Source: an uncultured Flavobacteriales bacterium | Lineage (GTDB): Bacteria; Bacteroidota; Bacteroidia; CAIKAF01 | Assembly (NCBI GenBank): GCA_903837495.1 | Contig: CAILUT010000023.1 | Location: 1 to 64,000, forward strand | Direction of reading: 5' to 3' | DNA length: 64,000 nucleotides | In this document: positions 33,813 to 42,258 of the stretch, piece after piece | Numbering within the stretch: position 1 is the first letter of the stretch | Layout of the letters: every line of letters begins with the position of its first letter | Made by a program: the position numbers and the translations under genes | The notes under the pieces: generated by a model | Told to the model about the DNA's origin: nothing | Seen by the model: the letters and a program-made list of their open reading frames with translations, nothing else | Database searches by the model: none

Positions 33813-34750
33813 GCGTTGGGCAAATCGGTTACAGTTTCAACAAAAATGCGGTCCATTCCCGGCAAAAGTTCTCGGAATTCCACCAGATTTCCCAGTTTTA
33901 GCAAGCCGTTTAGGGTGGATTTCAGGGAATCGGTATTGGGGAGTTGGAATTCCAATTGGGTGAATCCACTGGCCCATTCGAGTTTGGTAGGGGCTAGTTC
34001 TTGCCTTAGGGTTTGAACTTGGGCATTAAATTCAGATTCGGGCATTTCTAAAACCACCCGATACTCGTTTTTACGAAAACGGTTTTTGATGTCGGTTAAA
34101 GAACCACTCAGGTACACCTTAGATTTGTGGAGCAGGGCAATGGAATGGCAAAGGGCCTCGACCGATTCCATGCGGTGGGTGGAAAGAAGAATGGTGGTTC
34201 CGCTGTCGCGAAGGCGTAGAATTTCATCGCGAATCAGGGCGGCATTGACCGGGTCGAAGCCAGAGAAAGGCTCATCGAGAATCAACACATCGGGTTCGTG
34301 CAAAACGGTAACGATAAACTGTACTTTTTGCTGCATGCCTTTTGAGAGTTCCTCGACCTTTTTGTTCCACCAAGGATTCAGGTCAAAGCGCTCGAACCAC
34401 ATTTTTAGCCGGGATTTGGCTTCGGCGGTTGAAAGGCCTTTTAATCGGGCCAGGTACAGCGCCTGTTCGCCCACATTCATTTTTCGATACAAGCCTCGTT
34501 CTTCGGGCAGGTATCCGATGCGGGAAATGTGAATGGGAGCCAAGGGGGCGCCAAACAGCAAAACCTGCCCGGAGTCGGGAGCGGTAATTTGATTGATGAT
34601 TCGGATTAGAGATGTTTTTCCGGCTCCATTGGGCCCCAGCAAACCAAAAATCTGCCCTTGGGGTACTTCAATAGAAACATCGTTTAAGGCGGTGTGGGCC
34701 GCGTAGCGCTTGGTCAAATTCCGGATGTCAATCGCAAGGGTTGTTTCCAT
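33809..34750 (-). CDS. ABC exporter ATPase (NatA-like)
   Basis: 313 residues from the ATG at 34750; the TTG at 34768 lies upstream of the -7-like box TACCTTTA (34756-34763) and is rejected. Walker A LLGPNGAGKTS, signature LSKGMQQKVQ and Walker B VLILDEPFSGFDP are present. The C-terminal ~90 residues form the extra domain seen in exporter ATPases of the DUF4162 type. It is the first gene of the operon with the NatB-like permease, Ppx/GppA and the small secreted protein. Confidence 0.88.
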   Translation of the reverse strand: METTLAIDIRNLTKRYAAHTALNDVSIEVPQGQIFGLLGPNGAGKTSLIRIINQITAPDSGQVLLFGAPLAPIHISRIGYLPEERGLYRKMNVGEQALYLARLKGLSTAEAKSRLKMWFERFDLNPWWNKKVEELSKGMQQKVQFIVTVLHEPDVLILDEPFSGFDPVNAALIRDEILRLRDSGTTILLSTHRMESVEALCHSIALLHKSKVYLSGSLTDIKNRFRKNEYRVVLEMPESEFNAQVQTLRQELAPTKLEWASGFTQLEFQLPNTDSLKSTLNGLLKLGNLVEFRELLPGMDRIFVETVTDLPNA

Positions 34751-34829
34751 AGCGTTAAAGGTAACCAATGGGGGTGGATATTCAGGAATGGGGAAAGGAC
34801 AAAAAACCTTGAAAAAATCTAAAACGAAC

Positions 34830-34850
34830 GAAACAAAGGGCCCTTGTTTC
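34830..34850. promoter_or_regulatory. Palindrome upstream of the TetR-like gene
   Basis: GAAACAAAGGG followed directly by CCCTTGTTTC: a 10-bp inverted repeat with a single bulged A, ending 24 bp before the TetR-like start codon. The size and position suit an operator for that protein. It could also fold as a transcript hairpin. Confidence 0.4.
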
Positions 34851-34873
34851 TTGTTTAAAAAGAAAAGTGTACC

Positions 34874-35518
34874 ATGAAAAAGAAAGCGGCTGCATCGGCG
34901 AGCTTTGAAGAGAGCTACCTAAGTTTTTTTGGCGAACATTACCGCCGCCCCGAAAATGTGCTTGAATTCATAAAATACTGCGGCCGGTCTGAAGCCGATT
35001 TTTATGCCAAGCACAATTCCATAGCGCATTTAGAAGAACAGGTTTGGGTAAGCATGGCCGACCGCTTGATTGAGCGGCTGTCGGAAGATGAAACCTATTT
35101 GGCCTATTCGGTGCGTGAAAAAACCTTGGCCTTTTTCTTTGGCTTTTTTGAAGAGGTATTGAAGAATCGAACCTTTGTATTGTACTCGGCGGGAGACCTG
35201 AAAAATCCAGCGCTGCTTCGGTTTAAGCGGTTTAAGGATGCATTGACCGAGTATTTTGAGGCTTTGGCCATGGCGGCCATGGAATCTAAGGAGTTGTCGA
35301 GCCGAGGGAATTTAACCCGTTGGTATGCCAAAGGGGCTTTGGCCCAGTTCCTGTTTTTGCTGAATTTTTGGAAAAACGATTCCAGCCAAGGATTTGAAGC
35401 CACCGACGAAGCCATTGAGCGCAGCGTAAATTTAATTTTCGACCTAGCCGGCATGAATGCGTTGGAGTCGGGATTGGGATTTGCTCGCTTCTTATTTAGG
35501 CATACTGCAAAAGCATGA
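34874..35518 (+). CDS. TetR-like protein preceding an AarF kinase
   Basis: 214 residues, all-helical. The first ~50 residues (SYLSFFGEHYRRPENVLEFIKYCGRSEADFYAKHNSI) align in pattern with a TetR helix-turn-helix but lack the usual basic recognition residues, so DNA binding is doubtful. The rest looks like a TetR C-terminal domain. It overlaps the downstream AarF/UbiB-type kinase gene by 4 bp (ATGA), implying a joint function, perhaps sensing a lipid or quinone state. Confidence 0.65.
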   Translation: MKKKAAASASFEESYLSFFGEHYRRPENVLEFIKYCGRSEADFYAKHNSIAHLEEQVWVSMADRLIERLSEDETYLAYSVREKTLAFFFGFFEEVLKNRTFVLYSAGDLKNPALLRFKRFKDALTEYFEALAMAAMESKELSSRGNLTRWYAKGALAQFLFLLNFWKNDSSQGFEATDEAIERSVNLIFDLAGMNALESGLGFARFLFRHTAKA

Positions 35519-36840
35519 AAGAACAGAACAGCATTCCCGTAGGTAAAGTAGCTAGAGCGGGTCGTTTTGCCGGGGCCGGGGTAAAGGTAGGGGCCAATTA
35601 CGTAACGTATTTTGCCAAGAAAATGGTGAATCCAGATACAGAACGTTCTGGGCTAGACAAGGCCAATGCCCGCGACATTTACGATGCCTTAAGCAATTTG
35701 AAAGGAAGTGCCTTGAAAATGGCACAAATGCTGGCCAGCGACCAAAATTTGATGCCGGTCGAATATGTAAACGCTTTTCGTCCTTCTCAACACAAAGCCC
35801 CCCCTTTATCGGGTCCCTTGATTGTTCAGGTGTTTAAGAAAAGCATGGGGGTTTCGCCTCAGCAGTTGTTTGATACCTTCAATGCCAACGCCGTGAATGC
35901 AGCCTCCATTGGTCAGGTGCATAAAGCAACCAAGAATGGAAAGAATTTAGCGGTGAAAATTCAATATCCAGGCATTGCCGATGCCATTTCATCGGATTTG
36001 CAGTTGGTCAAGCCTTTTGCAATTCGCCTGTTGAATGTAAAAGAAAGCGATGTGCGGCCCTATTTTGAAGAGGTAGAATCTAAGTTAAAAGAAGAGGCCG
36101 ATTATGTTCAAGAATTGAATGGGGCAGAACGCATCATACAAGGCTGCAGCAGTTTGACCGATTTGGTCTTTCCTGGGTATTATCCCGAATGGTCGTCGAA
36201 CCGCATACTAACCATGGATTGGATTGAAGGAGTTCCGTTGGTGGAATGGGCTCAAGAAGAGCAGCCTCAGGAATTGCGCGATAGAATAGGGCAGGCCATG
36301 TGGGATTTTTATGACCACCAGATGCATCGGCTTCGCTGGATTCATGCCGACCCGCATCCGGGCAACTTTTTGGTTGCCCCCGATGGGCGTTTGGCCGTGG
36401 TGGATTTTGGCTGCACCAAATCGATACCCGAAGATTTTTATCACGCTTATTTTGCCATGTTGAATCCCGACAACATGCAGGACGACACGGCCATGGAACA
36501 AACCCTGTATGGGTTGCATATTTTGAACGAGGGCAGCAAACCAGAAGAGCGCCAATTTTTTATTGAATCCTTTAGATCCTTGGCGGGCCTTTTGCGCAGG
36601 CCTTTTGATGCCCATGAATTTGATTTTGGGGACCGGCAGTATTTCAAGGACATAACGGCTTTGGGCGAATCCTTAAGTAAAAACCCCAATTCTACCCGCT
36701 TTGGCGGAGCGCGGGGTTCCAAGCATATTTTATTTGTAAATCGAGCCTACTTCGGTTTATTCAACACCTTGAACCTGATTAAAGCAAGGGTAAGAACGGG
36801 CATGCCTGAACTGGTTGAAACGGCCCCCTTGTTGGGCTAA
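35515..36840 (+). CDS. AarF/ABC1/UbiB-family atypical kinase
   Basis: 441 residues. Membrane-associated atypical kinase/ATPase family linked to isoprenoid-quinone synthesis. Hallmarks in order: the KxGQ-type motif as KMAQMLASDQNLMP (here KMAQ), the Ala-rich loop AASIGQVHKA, the ATP lysine in LAVKIQYPGI, the catalytic loop HADPHPGNFL and the metal-binding VDFGC. There is no C-terminal membrane hairpin, so it resembles the shorter Bacteroidota type. It is coupled to the TetR-like gene upstream. Confidence 0.88.
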   Translation: MKEQNSIPVGKVARAGRFAGAGVKVGANYVTYFAKKMVNPDTERSGLDKANARDIYDALSNLKGSALKMAQMLASDQNLMPVEYVNAFRPSQHKAPPLSGPLIVQVFKKSMGVSPQQLFDTFNANAVNAASIGQVHKATKNGKNLAVKIQYPGIADAISSDLQLVKPFAIRLLNVKESDVRPYFEEVESKLKEEADYVQELNGAERIIQGCSSLTDLVFPGYYPEWSSNRILTMDWIEGVPLVEWAQEEQPQELRDRIGQAMWDFYDHQMHRLRWIHADPHPGNFLVAPDGRLAVVDFGCTKSIPEDFYHAYFAMLNPDNMQDDTAMEQTLYGLHILNEGSKPEERQFFIESFRSLAGLLRRPFDAHEFDFGDRQYFKDITALGESLSKNPNSTRFGGARGSKHILFVNRAYFGLFNTLNLIKARVRTGMPELVETAPLLG

Positions 36841-36904
36841 GCCCTTTCATATTTAGATGTTGATAACATCCTGTGGGGGCGGATTGCAGCGGAACCGAAA
36901 TGTG

Positions 36905-36912
36905 TATCTTTG
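36905..36912 (+). promoter_or_regulatory. -7 box TATCTTTG, leaderless-type
   Basis: Exact -7 element ending 3 nt before the ATG at 36916 of the septum initiator gene. Confidence 0.65.
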
Positions 36913-36915
36913 AGT

Positions 36916-37227
36916 ATGAAATGGAAATTCTGGAAACGGTATCCGATCCTTGGCAATCGCTATATGTTGGCAGGGCTTACGTTTGCCATCTATTTGTCCT
37001 TTTTTGATGCCAACAGCCTGTTGAATATAGTTTCGTTGAAGGCCAAAGAAAAGGCCTTAGAAAAGGATGAGAAATATTATCGAGTACGGATTGCCGACAC
37101 CAAACAGCGTTTGGAGGAGCTCACATCCAGCACCGACAACCTAGAGAAATTCGCCCGTGAAATCCACCACATGAAGCGTCCCGGGGAATCTGTTTATGTA
37201 TTGGTTGACCGGGCCGAGTTGGAATGA
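36916..37227 (+). CDS. Septum formation initiator (DivIC/FtsL-like)
   Basis: 103 residues from the ATG at 36916; a TTG six bases upstream lies inside the -7 box. Single-pass membrane protein: a basic N-terminus (MKWKFWKRYPILGNRY), one helix (LAGLTFAIYLSFF), then a periplasmic coiled coil (KAKEKALEKDEKYYRVRIADTK) and the family end EKFAREIHHMKRPGESVYVL. DivIC/FtsB partners bridge FtsL and FtsQ in the divisome. Confidence 0.87.
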   Translation: MKWKFWKRYPILGNRYMLAGLTFAIYLSFFDANSLLNIVSLKAKEKALEKDEKYYRVRIADTKQRLEELTSSTDNLEKFAREIHHMKRPGESVYVLVDRAELE

Positions 37228-37260
37228 TGCTGCTTTGGGTGCAGGCTTAATTTGAATGCA

Positions 37261-37857
37261 ATGAAAGCGATTCGGCTTTTCTGGATTTCTCTGTTTCTAT
37301 TTACACCTGTGCATTTCTTGCCGGCTCAAACGCTAACCTATACTGTGGAATTGCTGGGCATGCATACGGGCGATATGGTTTTGAATAAATTTTCAACCGG
37401 GCAGGGCGTATTGCGGTTTACCATGCACACCTCGGCCGATGTAAACTATTTGTTTGGGCGAATCACGGCCAGCTTTGATTCGGATATACGCTATAAAGAC
37501 GGGCGTATTTATTTTGCTCAAGCAAAAAACGTACGCAACGGGGAAAAGGGGCGGTTTTCGGAGTTGCGGTGTTCCGCTTCGGGTTGCGAGGTAGAGACCA
37601 ACCGGGGCAAGGCAACCCTTCGCACGAATCCGAGTTGGTGCATAGCTCGCTTGTTTTTTGAAGAGCCGACGAAAGAAACCGAGGTGTATTCTGAAGATTG
37701 GGGGCAGATTTTGACCTTGAAAAAGATAGGGGCAGGTCGGTATCAGGTAAACATACCTGGCGATAAGCCCAATGAGTATCGGTATGAATCGGGCCGAATG
37801 GTAGAGCTTATTACCCATACCTCAATTGGCAAGGCCCGTGTTTTATTGAAGCGATAG
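37261..37857 (+). CDS. Secreted DUF6134-like protein
   Basis: 198 residues from the ATG at 37261; an in-frame TTG at 37252 is less likely. Signal peptide MKAIRLFWISLFLFTPVHFLPAQ, then a beta-rich chain with VELLGMHTGDMV at its start, as in DUF6134 proteins, and SADVNYLFGRITASFDSDIRYKDG, a repetitive strand pattern like a lipid-binding or barrel-assembly substrate. Function not known. It follows the septum initiator gene by 33 bp and may be cotranscribed. Confidence 0.65.
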   Translation: MKAIRLFWISLFLFTPVHFLPAQTLTYTVELLGMHTGDMVLNKFSTGQGVLRFTMHTSADVNYLFGRITASFDSDIRYKDGRIYFAQAKNVRNGEKGRFSELRCSASGCEVETNRGKATLRTNPSWCIARLFFEEPTKETEVYSEDWGQILTLKKIGAGRYQVNIPGDKPNEYRYESGRMVELITHTSIGKARVLLKR

Positions 37858-37865
37858 GGGAATTG

Positions 37866-38699
37866 CTAAAAAATACGTGCTTTTAGCAGGGCAAGGATAA
37901 GCCCCGGAAGGCAGAGGGACCATTCAATGGCAGAACGTGTTTTCCAGCCTGTGAATATATGGGGTTTCAAAAAGAACAAGCCTTGAAGGGTCCAAGGTGC
38001 CAAGCCCACCCAAAACACCTTGGGATCTGTTTTTGGAGCCAGCACAGCGGTTCCCAGCCACAGGGCAGAGCAGACACCAAAAACAATGGAAAATAGCATT
38101 GTAGGCTGTTTTTGAAGGCAAGTGCTGTTGTTTTCTAGGTCATCTTCCTGTGCATCGAGTTTTGCCAACAATAAAATGCTTTGAAGCACCAACAGGCTAA
38201 TTCCAAATAAAAAGAGGGCATCGGGCAAAGGTTGATTTTGGCTCCAAACGAAAGGCAAGGCCACCCCAAAGGTATAGCCGGGTGGAAGGAAAAATTCCTT
38301 GTACCCTTGCAGTCTTTTTAATGGGGGCAACAGGCCAATGCCAAAGTAGCATAGAATTAGAAACAGGGTGATTGCCAAGAACAAGCCAGAAGTTCGGCTA
38401 AGCAGAGGCATAAAAGGGATGTACAGGCCAGCAGAACAGAGCAATGCAAAGGCACCTAAGCCCCAAAATCCCTTTCGGTTTTTGAAATGGGTTTTGCGGC
38501 GAAAACCGAGCGAAGGCAGCCGTTCGGCATCAAATGCATGGTCGAACAGATATATTGCCCACACAAAAAAGCCCAAGGAAAAAATCAGGGGCCCGTTTAA
38601 AGGAGCGTTGTGGGCAAAAAAAACCCAGGCCGACATGGCCATAGCGGCCAGAACAACATCCAGACTATAAACGTGCAACAGCTGAAGGATGCGGCTCAA
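37866..38699 (-). CDS. UbiA-like membrane prenyltransferase homologue
   Basis: 277 residues with about eight hydrophobic helices. The two Asp-rich segments expected of UbiA enzymes are recognisable: YLFDHAFDAER after the second helix and KLDAQEDDLEN after the sixth. UbiA members transfer prenyl chains to aromatic acceptors (quinones, heme o, chlorophyll-like). Motif spacing and loose match keep this tentative. It lies 4 bp downstream of glycyl-tRNA synthetase in the same direction, and is convergent with the DUF6134-like gene. Confidence 0.5.
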   Translation of the reverse strand: MSRILQLLHVYSLDVVLAAMAMSAWVFFAHNAPLNGPLIFSLGFFVWAIYLFDHAFDAERLPSLGFRRKTHFKNRKGFWGLGAFALLCSAGLYIPFMPLLSRTSGLFLAITLFLILCYFGIGLLPPLKRLQGYKEFFLPPGYTFGVALPFVWSQNQPLPDALFLFGISLLVLQSILLLAKLDAQEDDLENNSTCLQKQPTMLFSIVFGVCSALWLGTAVLAPKTDPKVFWVGLAPWTLQGLFFLKPHIFTGWKTRSAIEWSLCLPGLILALLKARIF

Positions 38700-38703
38700 A
38701 AGG

Positions 38704-40248
38704 TCAAATCAATTGTTGCAGCAAACTGCTCATGTCTAGACGTTCGTGGAGCAGGAGCTTAAGGTCGTTGATGGCAATGCGTTCTTGGTTCATGCTGTCG
38801 CGGTCGCGCAGGGTTACCATGCCGTCGTCTAAGCTTTGGTGGTCGATGGTAATGCAATAGGGCGTGCCAATGGCATCTTGGCGGCGGTAGCGCTTGCCAA
38901 TGGCGTCTTTTTCGTCGTATTGACAGGTAAAATCTAAGCGAAGGGCATTAAAAATGGACATAGCCAGTTCAGGTAGGCCGTCTTTTTTTACTAGGGGTAA
39001 AATGCCCAGTTTTACAGGAGCCAGGCAGCGGGGTATGGCCAATACCGTACGCAGGCTTCCGTCTTCGAGTTGTTCTTCCTTGTATGAGGCCGACAAAACA
39101 GCTAGGAACATGCGGTCAAGGCCAATGGCTGTTTCAACCACATAGGGGATGTAACTTTCCTGAAGTTCGGGATCAAAATACTGCAGCTTTCGGCCTGAAA
39201 AAGATTCATGGGCTTTCAGGTCAAAATCGGTTCGGCTGTGGATGCCTTCGAGTTCTTTGAAGCCCATAGGGAAATTAAATTCAATATCGGTAGCGGCGTT
39301 GGCGTAATGTGCCAGTTTAATGTGGTCGTGGAAGCGGTAGTTTGAATCGCCCAAGCCGAGTATTGCATGCCATTTTATTCGGAAGGCCTTCCAGTATTCA
39401 AACCACTCCATTTCGGTACCAGGCCTTACGAAGAACTGCATTTCCATTTGTTCAAATTCCCGCATGCGGAAAATGAATTGCCGGGCAATGATTTCATTTC
39501 GGAAAGCTTTGCCAATTTGAGCAATTCCAAAGGGGATTTTCATGCGGGCTGATTTCTGAACATTCAGAAAATTAACATAGCTGCCTTGAGCGGTTTCGGG
39601 CCGCAGATAAATCGTAGATGCTTCGCCCGAAACCGAGCCCAGTTCGGTGGCAAACATCAAATTGAATTGCCGCACTTCGGTCCAGTTTTTTGAACCCGAC
39701 AAGGGGCATACTACACCCAGGTCCACAATCAAATTGCGCAGGGCTTCCAGATTCCCTTCCTCTAAAGCCGATTTCATGCGTGTGCGAACCTGCTTCATTT
39801 CTTCGGCATACCCCAATACCCTAGGGTTGGTTTTTAAATACATGTCTCGGTCAAAACTCTCGCCAAACCGCTGGGCGGCTTTTTCAATCTCTTTTTCAAT
39901 TTTTAACCTCAATTTCTCGATGTGTTCTTCAATGAGCACATCGGCCCGGTACCGCTTTTTCGAATCTTTGTTGTCGATAAGCGGGTCGTTGAAGGCATCT
40001 ACGTGGCCCGATGCTTTCCAGGTGGTGGGGTGCATAAAAATCGCCGAATCCAATCCCACCAAATTGCTGTGAATCTGAACCATGGCTTTCCACCAATACG
40101 CTTTGATGTTGTTTTTTAAATCAACCCCATACGGCCCGTAATCGTAGGTCGCACTTAATCCATCGTAAATTTCAGAGGAAGGGAATACAAAACCGTATTC
40201 TTTCGAGTGCGAAACAAGGGATTTTAAAACGTCTTCAGAACTTGACAT
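38704..40248 (-). CDS. glyS: Glycyl-tRNA synthetase, single-chain (eukaryote/archaea type)
   Basis: 514 residues from MSSSEDVLKSLVSHSKEYGFV; the frame is open to a TTG at 40269 within the -7 box. Class II synthetase: motif 1-2 region FPSSEIYDGLSATYDYGPYG, then ARQFIFRMREFEQMEMQFF, motif 3 in ETAIGLDRMFLAVL, and a C-terminal anticodon-binding domain (CLAPVKLGILPLVKK). It is the alpha-2 dimer type rather than the alpha2beta2 GlyQ/GlyS type. A TACCTTTG box at 40267-40274 gives a short ~12-nt leader. Confidence 0.95.
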   Translation of the reverse strand: MSSSEDVLKSLVSHSKEYGFVFPSSEIYDGLSATYDYGPYGVDLKNNIKAYWWKAMVQIHSNLVGLDSAIFMHPTTWKASGHVDAFNDPLIDNKDSKKRYRADVLIEEHIEKLRLKIEKEIEKAAQRFGESFDRDMYLKTNPRVLGYAEEMKQVRTRMKSALEEGNLEALRNLIVDLGVVCPLSGSKNWTEVRQFNLMFATELGSVSGEASTIYLRPETAQGSYVNFLNVQKSARMKIPFGIAQIGKAFRNEIIARQFIFRMREFEQMEMQFFVRPGTEMEWFEYWKAFRIKWHAILGLGDSNYRFHDHIKLAHYANAATDIEFNFPMGFKELEGIHSRTDFDLKAHESFSGRKLQYFDPELQESYIPYVVETAIGLDRMFLAVLSASYKEEQLEDGSLRTVLAIPRCLAPVKLGILPLVKKDGLPELAMSIFNALRLDFTCQYDEKDAIGKRYRRQDAIGTPYCITIDHQSLDDGMVTLRDRDSMNQERIAINDLKLLLHERLDMSSLLQQLI

Positions 40249-40319
40249 ACCGGCTTTTATTTGGGGCAAAGGTATATGAAATGAAGCAGATTGAACCTGA
40301 AAAATTGCGGGGTATGGAT

Positions 40320-40327
40320 TACCTTTG
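40320..40327 (+). promoter_or_regulatory. purN: -7 box TACCTTTG, leaderless-type, purN
   Basis: Exact -7 element ending 4 nt before the purN ATG; divergent from the glyS box at 40267-40274 (minus strand). Confidence 0.7.
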
Positions 40328-40331
40328 AAGC

Positions 40332-40904
40332 ATGCGGGTGGTTATTTTTGCATCGGGAACTGGCAGCAATGCCGAAACTTTGTTGGATTGGTCCATAAAA
40401 ACGAGCGACTTTCAGGTGCTGGCCGTTTTTTGCAATCGGCCCGATGCGGGAGTGATTCAACGCTGCGCACACCGGGGCCTGCCCTGCATTCTTTTTACCA
40501 AATCAGATATGAACACGGAGGGGCGTTTGAAAGAGTGGGTAATGGCTTTTGAACCCGACTTGATTGTTCTTGCTGGCTTTTTGTGGAAGTTTCCCGATGA
40601 TTTAATTCAGGCCGTTCGTGGAAAAGCGATAAATCTGCACCCCGCTTTGCTGCCCAAATACGGAGGCAAAGGCATGTTTGGAATGCATGTGCATGAGGCC
40701 GTTTGCGCCTCAACCGACGTGCATTCTGGAATCAGCATTCATTGGGTCAATGAAGAGTACGACTCGGGGGCCGTGTTGTTTCAGTTTTCCCTTCCGGTGC
40801 CCGAAGGCCGAAATCCGATGGAATTGGCCCAGGGCATTCACGAACTTGAACATTATTGGCTGCCCAGGGTGGTTTCCTTCTTGAGTGTAAAAGCCCGGCG
40901 CTAA
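40332..40904 (+). CDS. purN: Phosphoribosylglycinamide formyltransferase
   Basis: 190 residues. Transfers formyl from 10-formyl-THF to GAR in purine synthesis. Phosphate-binding start VIFASGTGSNAE; catalytic N101 and H103 in INLHPALLPKYGGKGMFG and D144 in EEYDSGAVLFQ. The length matches the family. Leaderless-type promoter. Confidence 0.94.
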   Translation: MRVVIFASGTGSNAETLLDWSIKTSDFQVLAVFCNRPDAGVIQRCAHRGLPCILFTKSDMNTEGRLKEWVMAFEPDLIVLAGFLWKFPDDLIQAVRGKAINLHPALLPKYGGKGMFGMHVHEAVCASTDVHSGISIHWVNEEYDSGAVLFQFSLPVPEGRNPMELAQGIHELEHYWLPRVVSFLSVKARR

Positions 40905-40994
40905 AATTTACTGTAAGTTAATTTCGGCTTTACCTAAAGTTTGCTGAAGTTTTTTTACATTTAAAGTGAATTTTGCTCACCGTCAACGTGTTTC

Positions 40995-41480
40995 ATGTTT
41001 GCACCGCCCTACTTGCATTATCCAGAAACAAATTCCAGCCATTTTGTGCTGAGACGTCCGGGCATTGCTGATGCAAAGGCTTTGTTTTTCTTTGAAGGAA
41101 TTGGAGCGGAGCGGTTTCATGACGAGCAGTCGGCCAGGGCATCCATACACACTATGATTCGAAATTACCAGTTGGGCTTGGCGATTCATTGGTTGGTGTA
41201 TAGCCGTTCTGGATTGAATTTGCTGGGTGGATTTTACTTAGATGGGGATTTTGGTTCTGGGAAATGCAATTTGGTGGTTGATTTTTGGAATTCCATTTCC
41301 GATGAAACCCAAGCCTTGGAGTTGATGAATTTGGTAAAAAAGATGTGTTTTCAGCATTTGCAGATGCACTTAATAGTTCTGAACTCAGATTTACCGAACG
41401 ATTGGCGGGAGGCTTTAGGAAAAATAGCAGGTTTTGAGCCAATCAACCCAAAATTGGGCCTTCCTGTGTGGGTAAAATAA
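40995..41480 (+). CDS. GNAT-like acetyltransferase homologue
   Basis: 161 residues. The pattern FVLRRPGIADAKALFFF near the N-terminus resembles the opening of RimJ/RimL-type GNAT proteins, and the middle (WLVYSRSGLNLLGGFYLDGDF) resembles their central strands, but the acetyl-CoA pyrophosphate loop (Q/R-x-x-G-x-G/A) is not convincing. It may be a diverged or non-acetyl-transferring member. The stop overlaps the region upstream of the next small gene. Confidence 0.45.
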   Translation: MFAPPYLHYPETNSSHFVLRRPGIADAKALFFFEGIGAERFHDEQSARASIHTMIRNYQLGLAIHWLVYSRSGLNLLGGFYLDGDFGSGKCNLVVDFWNSISDETQALELMNLVKKMCFQHLQMHLIVLNSDLPNDWREALGKIAGFEPINPKLGLPVWVK

Positions 41481-41527
41481 GCTGGAGCAAGGCTTCCTCC
41501 ATTCGGTTTTATATCTTGCAGGCTCAA

Positions 41528-41932
41528 ATGAGACCTATTGTTGTTTTAATGTCTTTCTTTTTGTGGATTCATGGGTTTGGGCAAATTCCCCAATCCCTGA
41601 AGGGCATTTGGCGGCAACCAGAGCGGGGGTTAACTCTGCAATTGGAGCAACATGGTCAGTATGTGTTTGGCAAGGTTATCGGCATTGGAAGGCAAAAACG
41701 GTTGGGAGCTTTGACGTTTGATTCGGGAGTCAAACCCGGTCATTTTGCCTTGACAGAATTGAGGTTTATTCGCCCAGGCATTTGGCTGGGCCGTTGGAAT
41801 TCGGGAGGAAACCAAGGCGAGGGCAAGCGTATTTTATTGAAAAGCCTGTCGCCAGATTGCTGGCAGCTGTATTTCAAGGGCGGCCCATGCTGGTTTAAAA
41901 TAAAAGAGGGGAAGTTCGTTCCAGAAAAATAG
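41528..41932 (+). CDS. Small secreted beta-rich protein
   Basis: 134 residues from the ATG at 41528 (MRPIVVLMSFFLWIHGFGQ); a longer frame from 41468 would hide the signal peptide. The mature chain begins LKGIWRQPERGLTLQLEQHG and alternates short strands, weakly like DUF2147 proteins. No catalytic residues stand out. It is convergent with the DUF4296 gene 20 bp away. Confidence 0.6.
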   Translation: MRPIVVLMSFFLWIHGFGQIPQSLKGIWRQPERGLTLQLEQHGQYVFGKVIGIGRQKRLGALTFDSGVKPGHFALTELRFIRPGIWLGRWNSGGNQGEGKRILLKSLSPDCWQLYFKGGPCWFKIKEGKFVPEK

Positions 41933-41952
41933 GCTTTTATGCCTTGGTTTTT

Positions 41953-42258
41953 TCACCAAATTGCCTGTGCCTCAACCAACACCAAGTTCATTTTTTCTGG
42001 ATGCGAAAAATAATACCGGTAGCTTCTATTGAATTCGGCCGTGTCGGTTTGAAGCCTAAATAAGGCATCAGCTGTCCATTTTTCAGGTTGTTTTTGGTAG
42101 CTGACGGGCAGGGCTTGTTGTTTTTGGGCAGCCTCAATAAGGCACAATTCAACCAAGGCTTGAGCGAACTTGTTGGGCGGGAGTATTCCCTCATTTTCTT
42201 TTTCGGACAACTGGCAGCCAAAGCTGCAGCACAGAACGAATAGCTTCCAGGGTTTCAA
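41953..42258 (-). CDS. DUF4296-like lipoprotein
   Basis: 101 residues. N-terminus MKPWKLFVLCCSFGC with a lipobox Cys at about 15. The mature part ILPPNKFAQALVELCLIEAAQ and FNRSYRYYFSHPEKMN matches the helical pattern of DUF4296, a Bacteroidota-specific envelope lipoprotein family of unknown role. The start overlaps the stop of the coiled-coil gene by 4 bp. Confidence 0.65.
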   Translation of the reverse strand: MKPWKLFVLCCSFGCQLSEKENEGILPPNKFAQALVELCLIEAAQKQQALPVSYQKQPEKWTADALFRLQTDTAEFNRSYRYYFSHPEKMNLVLVEAQAIW

